Source: Brevibacterium album DSM 18261 (GTDB lineage Bacteria; Actinomycetota; Actinomycetes; Actinomycetales; Brevibacteriaceae). From it: a stretch of 64,000 nucleotides of DNA. The notes beneath the pieces are model-generated. The model saw only the letters and a list, made by a program, of their open reading frames with translations. It ran no database searches and was not told where the DNA came from. Location: assembly GCF_000426445.1 (NCBI RefSeq), contig NZ_AUFJ01000011.1:248001-312000 (forward strand), written 5' to 3'. Within the stretch, counting starts at the first letter, position 1. Every line of letters begins with the position of its first letter. Below, in pieces: positions 59,510 to 64,000 of this stretch. Position numbers and translations under genes: made by a program.

Positions 59510-60556
59510 ATGAATGAGACTGCGATCGGCGCCGACCTGCGCCGCGGCGTGTTCCGGCCCGGCGACAAGGTGCAGCTGAGCGACCCGCGCGGCCGCCTGC
59601 ACACCATCGTGCTGAGCCCCGGCGAGCAGTTCCACACGCACCGCGGCTGGATCGAGCACGATCACCTCCTGGGCTCGCCGGCCGGGGTGATCGTGGAGAG
59701 CACGAGCGGGGTCGAGTACCAGGCGATGCGCCCCAGCTACGAGGACTTCGTCCTGTCGATGCCGCGCGGCGCGGCCGTCGTCTACCCCAAGGACGCCGCC
59801 CTCATCACGACCCTCGGGGACGTGTTCCCCGGGGCCCGGGTGATCGAGGCCGGCGTGGGCTCGGGAGCCCTCACGATCGCGCTGCTGCGGGCCGTGGGCG
59901 ACACCGGCTCCGTGCACTCCTTCGAGCGGCGCGAGGAGTTCGCGACGATCGCGGCCGGCAATGTCGCGGACTTCTTCGGCGGCGCGCATCCGGCCTGGGA
60001 GTGCACCGTCGGCGATCTCGTCGAGTCCCTGCCGCAGGCGGCCGCACCGGGCTCGGCGGACCGCGTGGTGCTCGACATGCTCGCGCCCTGGGAGTGCGTG
60101 CCCGCCGTCGCCGAGGCGCTGACCCCCGGCGGCACCCTCATCTGCTATGTCGCGACCGCCTCCCAGCTCTCGCGGACCGCCGAGGCCGTCCGCGCCTCGG
60201 GCCTGTTCGCCGAGCCGAGGGCGCTCGAGTCGATGGTGCGCGACTGGCATCTCGAGGGTCTCGCGGTGCGGCCCGAGCACCGGATGATCGGCCACACGGG
60301 CTTCCTCCTCTTCGCCCGCCGCATGGCGCCCGCCGTTCCGCCGCTCGAGCGCTCCCGCCGCCCGCAGGGCACCGCGCCCAGCGCGGAGGACCGGGAGGCG
60401 TGGTTCGGGCCGGAGATCACCGAGCACGCGATCGGCCAGCGCACGGCCACCCCCAAGAAGCTCCGCCGTCTCATACGGCAGACGGGAACGCGCGCGCGGA
60501 TCGAGGCGGAGCAGTCTGGGGAGATCGCAGACCCCGCGGGAGGAGAGCAGGAATGA
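59510..60556 (+). CDS. trmI: tRNA (adenine-58-N1)-methyltransferase
   Basis: The 348-residue protein has the TrmI N-terminal beta-barrel (FRPGDKVQLSDPRGRLHTI), the Rossmann SAM site VIEAGVGSGALTIALLRAVG and the active-site strand VVLDMLAPWE. It methylates A58 in the T-loop of tRNA. A GGTGGGGGG site precedes ATG 59510. The C-terminal 70 residues extend beyond the core, as in other actinobacterial homologues. It overlaps arc by 4 nt, the conserved order trmI-arc. Confidence 0.95.
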   Translation: MNETAIGADLRRGVFRPGDKVQLSDPRGRLHTIVLSPGEQFHTHRGWIEHDHLLGSPAGVIVESTSGVEYQAMRPSYEDFVLSMPRGAAVVYPKDAALITTLGDVFPGARVIEAGVGSGALTIALLRAVGDTGSVHSFERREEFATIAAGNVADFFGGAHPAWECTVGDLVESLPQAAAPGSADRVVLDMLAPWECVPAVAEALTPGGTLICYVATASQLSRTAEAVRASGLFAEPRALESMVRDWHLEGLAVRPEHRMIGHTGFLLFARRMAPAVPPLERSRRPQGTAPSAEDREAWFGPEITEHAIGQRTATPKKLRRLIRQTGTRARIEAEQSGEIADPAGGEQE

Positions 60557-62127
60557 CCCAGGAGACGGTCGACGAGGCGGCACGGCTGCGCCGCGAGAAC
60601 TCGATGATGCGCCAGCAGCTCATGGCCGCCGGCAAGCGCAACGAGACGCTGACGAAGACCCTCCGTGGCGCCCGCGAGGAGCTCACCCGCATCAAGGCCG
60701 AGGTCGCCGCGCTCTCCGAGCCGCCCAACACCTTCGGCACCGTGCTCACGGCTGTCGCCGGCACCGGCGAGGCCCGGACGGTCGAGGTGCTGGCCTCCGG
60801 CCGGCGGATGCGGCTGGCGGTGGCCCCCGAGGTCTCCGACACCGCGCTCGTCCCGGGTGCCGAGGTGCGCCTCTCGGAGGGCCTCGTCGTCATCGCCGCC
60901 GCGGCCGGTCGCGGGGTGGGCGATGTCGCCCCGGTCCGCGAGCTCCTCCCCGACGGCGAGCGGGTGCTCGTGGGCGGACCCAACGACGAGGAGCTCGTCT
61001 ACCGGCTGAGCGAGGGCCTGCGCGCGCACGGGGTCCGGGTGGGCGATGCCGTCCTCGTGGACCGCCGCACGCAGTTCGCCTCCGAGGTCGTGGACAAGCC
61101 CGAGGTCCAGACCCTCCTGCTCGAGGAGGTGCCCTCGATCTCCTATGCCGACATCGGCGGCCTGGCCCCGCAGATCGGGCAGATCAAGGACGCGGTGGAG
61201 ATGCCCTTCGAGCATCCCGAGCTGTTCACCGAGCACGGCCTCAAGCCGCCCAAGGGGATCCTGCTCTACGGCCCCCCGGGGTGCGGCAAGACCCTCATCG
61301 CGAAGGCGGTTGCGCACTCGCTGTCCTCGCGGCGCAAGGACCCTCGCGCCAAGAGCTACTTCATCAACGTCAAGGGCCCCGAGCTGCTCGACAAGTACGT
61401 CGGCGAGACCGAGCGGCAGCTGCGCATCATCTTCTCGCGCGCCCGGGAGAAGGCGACCGCGGGCAGTCCCGTCGTCGTGTTCTTCGACGAGATGGAGTCG
61501 CTGTTCCGCACCCGCGGCACGGGCAAGTCCTCGGACGTGGAGACGACGATCGTGCCGCAGCTGCTCGCGGAGATCGACGGCGTGGAGAAGCTCGAGAACG
61601 TCATCGTCATCGGCGCCTCCAACCGGGAGGACCTCATCGACCCCGCGATCCTGCGGCCCGGCCGCCTCGATGTGAAGATCCGGATCGAGCGGCCGGACCC
61701 CGCGGGTGCCGTGGACATCTGCTCGAAGTACGTCACGGACGCCCTGCCGTTCCGCGCGGACCTGCGGGCCGAGGGGCTGCCGGCGCTCATCGCACGGATC
61801 GTGGACCGGATGTACGCGCGTACGGAGCGCAACGCCTTCGTGCGCGCCACGTACGCCGACGGCACGACCGAGACCCTCCACTTCGCCGATTTCGCCTCCG
61901 GCGCGATGATCAGCAACATCGTGGACCGGGCCAAGAAGCACGCGATCAAGGACTTCCTCGCGAGCGGCGTCAAGGGCCTGGCCTGGGAGCACTTCGATCT
62001 GGCCGTCGCGGAGGAGTTCGCCGAGCACGAGGACCTGCCGAACACCAGCAATCCGGACGAGTGGGCGCGCATCTCCGGGCGCAAGGGCGCCCGCATCGTC
62101 GAGCTCGAGACGCTGCAGGGGACCTGA
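60553..62127 (+). CDS. arc: AAA ATPase forming ring-shaped complexes (ARC/Mpa)
   Basis: The 524-residue protein has an N-terminal coiled coil (about residues 5-55) that would bind Pup, two OB domains, and an AAA module with Walker A GPPGCGKT (residues 240-247), Walker B FFDEMES (Asp312, Glu313) and the GASNREDLIDPAILRPGR sensor/finger region. It unfolds pupylated proteins. The C-terminus is ELETLQGT; the GQYL motif that docks Mpa onto the 20S proteasome is absent, as reported for corynebacterial ARC, which works without a proteasome. Confidence 0.95.
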   Translation: MTQETVDEAARLRRENSMMRQQLMAAGKRNETLTKTLRGAREELTRIKAEVAALSEPPNTFGTVLTAVAGTGEARTVEVLASGRRMRLAVAPEVSDTALVPGAEVRLSEGLVVIAAAAGRGVGDVAPVRELLPDGERVLVGGPNDEELVYRLSEGLRAHGVRVGDAVLVDRRTQFASEVVDKPEVQTLLLEEVPSISYADIGGLAPQIGQIKDAVEMPFEHPELFTEHGLKPPKGILLYGPPGCGKTLIAKAVAHSLSSRRKDPRAKSYFINVKGPELLDKYVGETERQLRIIFSRAREKATAGSPVVVFFDEMESLFRTRGTGKSSDVETTIVPQLLAEIDGVEKLENVIVIGASNREDLIDPAILRPGRLDVKIRIERPDPAGAVDICSKYVTDALPFRADLRAEGLPALIARIVDRMYARTERNAFVRATYADGTTETLHFADFASGAMISNIVDRAKKHAIKDFLASGVKGLAWEHFDLAVAEEFAEHEDLPNTSNPDEWARISGRKGARIVELETLQGT

Positions 62128-62157
62128 GTCCGGCGAGGGCTCCGCCCTCCGCCCGGC

Positions 62158-62553
62158 TCAGCGCTTGGCGCGGCCGGACCGCGCGCGGCCCGCTGCGATG
62201 CTCGCGATGAGCCGCCAGCCCACGAGGGTGGCGAAGTTGAGTGCGGTGGCGACGACGAGGAACGGCTCGGCGACGCCGGAACCGGTGCAGAGGAAGCGGA
62301 TGACCATGCCGAGGAGGACGGTGACCGCCCACACCCCGGTGCCGGTGGCGAGCGGGGACAGCGGCTGGTCCCAGACGCGGACGAGCAGCCAGGCCGCGAC
62401 GAGGCTCAGCAGGAAGGGCCAGGCCGTCTGCAGCAGCCCGGCGGGGTCGAAGCTGCGATAGTGCTGGTAGTGGCCCACGACGACGAACGCCGCGACCAGC
62501 AGCGCGTCGACGACGAGGGCGAGGACGAGATGAGAGGGCTTAGTGGAGGTCAC
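62158..62553 (-). CDS. DUF3054 membrane protein
   Basis: The 131-residue protein has four hydrophobic segments (LVLALVVDALLVAAFVVVG, AWPFLLSLVAAWLLV, AVTVLLGMVIRFL, FLVVATALNFATLVGW) and the GxG-xxx-FLVVA pattern of DUF3054. The GTG at 62553 is preferred because TACAAT on the minus strand (plus 62560-62565) ends 6 nt before it, a perfect leaderless arrangement. The start is 3 bp from that of dop, so the promoter of each gene must lie inside the other. Confidence 0.85.
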   Translation of the reverse strand: MTSTKPSHLVLALVVDALLVAAFVVVGHYQHYRSFDPAGLLQTAWPFLLSLVAAWLLVRVWDQPLSPLATGTGVWAVTVLLGMVIRFLCTGSGVAEPFLVVATALNFATLVGWRLIASIAAGRARSGRAKR

Positions 62554-62556
62554 ACG

Positions 62557-64000
62557 ATGATTGTAGAGAGCACGCCCGTCACCGTACGCCGGGTCATGGG
62601 CACGGAATCGGAGTTCGGCATCAGCCAGCCGGGCCGGCCGCACGCCAATCCGATGCGCGATTCCGCGCGTGTCGTGGACGCCTATGCCGCACCGCTGGGG
62701 CTGAAGTCGGCCCAGGCCTTCTGGGACTTCGCCTCCGAGTCCCCGCTCGCGGATGCGCGCGGCTTCCTCATGAGCGAGGCGCACGCCGATCTCACCCAGC
62801 TCACGCACCTGCCCGAGATGCAGCCGGATGCGCAGTACCTCGCCAATGTCGTGCTGCCCAACGGCGCCCGCTACTACGTCGACCACGCGCACCCGGAGTA
62901 CTCCTCGCCGGAGGTCATGACGCCGCGCGAGGCGATCGTGTGGGACCGCGCCGGCGACCGCATCGCGGAGGCGAGCGTGCGCGCGCTGTCAGGCACCCGC
63001 GAGCCGGTGAGCCTGTACAAGAACAACACGGATTCGAAGGGCGCCTCCTACGGCACGCACGAGAACTACATCGTCAGCCGTGAGACCGACTTCGACGACA
63101 TCGCCGCGGGCCTGCTGCCGTTCTTCGCCACCCGCCAGGTGCTGTGCGGGGCCGGCCGGGTGGGGATCGGCCGCAGCGCGGAGGCCGCGGGCTATCAGAT
63201 CTCCTCGCGCGCGGACTTCTTCGAGGAGCAGGTGGGCCTCGAGACGACGCTGCGCCGGCCCATCGTCAACACCCGCGATGAGCCGCACGCGGATGCGCAC
63301 CGCTGGCGCCGGCTCCACGTCATCATCGGCGATGCGACGCTGGCCGAACCGGCCATGCTCGTGAAGATGGGCACGACCTCGCTCGTCCTCGGGCTCATCG
63401 AGTCCGGCCGCTGCCCCCGCCTCGAACTCGCCGACCCCGTCGCAGCGCTGCAGACCGTCAGCCACGACCTCACGCTCTCGGCGCGGCTGCCGCTGGCCGA
63501 CGGCGGCAGCCTCACCGCGCTCGAGATCCAGCGTCTCTACCTCGACGCCGCGCGCGAGGCCGCGGGGGAGTCCCCGGACGCGGACACCGCCGAGGTGCTC
63601 GCTGAGTGGGAGCGCTTCCTCACGGGCCTCGAGACGGATCCCATGAGCCTCGCCGCCGACATCGACTGGGTCGCGAAGCTCGCCCTCCTCGAGGGCTTCC
63701 GCGCCCGGGGGCTCGACTGGGACGATCCGAAGCTGCACCTCATCGACGTCCAGTACTCGGATGTGCGGCGGGAGAAGGGGCTCTTCCACAAGCTCGAGTC
63801 CGCCGGCCGCATCCGCCGGCTCACGAGCGATGCGGAGGTCGACGCCGCCGTGGAGCGCGCCCCGGAGTCGACTCGCGCACATGTGCGCGGGGGCGCCGCC
63901 CGCCGCTTCCCCACGCAGGTCGCGGCGGCCTCGTGGGACTCGGTCGTGCTCGAGCGGGGCGACGGGCGCCTCGTGCGCATCCCCCTGCGCAGCCCGCACG
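62557..64000 (+). CDS. dop: Pup deamidase/depupylase Dop (3' end outside window)
   Basis: The visible 481 residues start MIVESTPVTVRRVMGTESEFG and contain the Dop loop region (FWDFASESPLADARG), the nucleophile Asp109 in YYVDHAHPEYS, KNNTDSKGASYGTHENY and RHVIIGDATLAEP-like HVIIGDATLAEPAM. Dop deamidates the C-terminal Gln of Pup and removes Pup from substrates. GGAGGT precedes ATG 62557. About 20-30 residues should follow beyond position 64000. pup, pafA and any prcBA genes would be expected to the right. Confidence 0.96.
   Translation, partial: MIVESTPVTVRRVMGTESEFGISQPGRPHANPMRDSARVVDAYAAPLGLKSAQAFWDFASESPLADARGFLMSEAHADLTQLTHLPEMQPDAQYLANVVLPNGARYYVDHAHPEYSSPEVMTPREAIVWDRAGDRIAEASVRALSGTREPVSLYKNNTDSKGASYGTHENYIVSRETDFDDIAAGLLPFFATRQVLCGAGRVGIGRSAEAAGYQISSRADFFEEQVGLETTLRRPIVNTRDEPHADAHRWRRLHVIIGDATLAEPAMLVKMGTTSLVLGLIESGRCPRLELADPVAALQTVSHDLTLSARLPLADGGSLTALEIQRLYLDAAREAAGESPDADTAEVLAEWERFLTGLETDPMSLAADIDWVAKLALLEGFRARGLDWDDPKLHLIDVQYSDVRREKGLFHKLESAGRIRRLTSDAEVDAAVERAPESTRAHVRGGAARRFPTQVAAASWDSVVLERGDGRLVRIPLRSPH

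Overview
The window is high-GC DNA from an actinomycete. Genus-level placement is inference: the gene content would fit the Brevibacterium/Micrococcales side of the Actinomycetota. The markers that support an actinomycete are mycothiol synthesis (mshC with its usual neighbours), the pupylation gene block (PAC2, trmI, ARC ATPase, dop), an imuA-imuB-dnaE2 mutasome under an actinobacterial LexA box, and many start codons placed 6-8 nt after a TANNNT -10 box, which suggests widespread leaderless transcription.

Layout. 0.2-3.3 kb: housekeeping (YbaK-like deacylase, L31 type B with a structured leader, pyridoxal kinase, TrmL, YCII protein). 3.4-17.2 kb: an accessory regulator/efflux zone with ArsR, two MerR, an MmyB-type XRE, a CGNR and a LysR regulator, each beside an enzyme or one of four MFS transporters, often with readable paired operators. 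It ends in a decayed alpha/beta hydrolase. 17.7-23.4 kb: SOS mutasome operon. 23.5-25.9 kb: metY-metX, closed by a perfect 26-bp inverted repeat. 26.0-32.3 kb: a beta-oxidation-like cluster (acyl-CoA oxidase, TetR, thiolase, high-molecular-weight FabG, MaoC) in the arrangement of mycobacterial fadE5-fadA2-fabG4-htdX.

32.3-40.5 kb lies between two identical tRNA-Leu(GAG) genes inside a 105-bp direct repeat. It holds a third 5' tRNA-Leu fragment, a broken ridA, a frameshifted hydrolase, a small HTH/Clp-N operon, a fragment of a second copy of that HTH gene, an IS with a nonsense-interrupted transposase, tRNA-Gly(GCC) and a DNA polymerase I-like gene. This is the most rearranged part of the window. 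40.5-43.0 kb: an HTH-controlled ABC exporter operon. 44.0-45.4 kb: four 23-bp tandem repeats in front of a DUF4143 ATPase. 45.4-47.8 kb: a two-gene operon resembling sqdB-sqdX, which would make the sulfolipid SQDG, unusual outside phototrophs and some proteobacteria.

48.0-64.0 kb is mainly conserved core: M20 dipeptidase, YdcZ-type exporter, histidine phosphatase, uppP, a catalytically degenerate aldo/keto reductase homologue, DUF3090, SCO1664-type kinase-like protein, mshC, PAC2, HAD phosphatase, RecB-like nuclease, site-2 protease with CBS region, trmI, arc, DUF3054 and the start of dop, which runs off the right edge. The ARC protein lacks the C-terminal GQYL proteasome-docking motif, so pupylation here may work without a 20S proteasome.

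No single wholly novel multi-gene system is proven. The strongest leads are the sqdB-sqdX pair, the tRNA-Leu-flanked segment, the repeat-preceded DUF4143 gene, and the regulator/operator architectures that can be read directly from the DNA.
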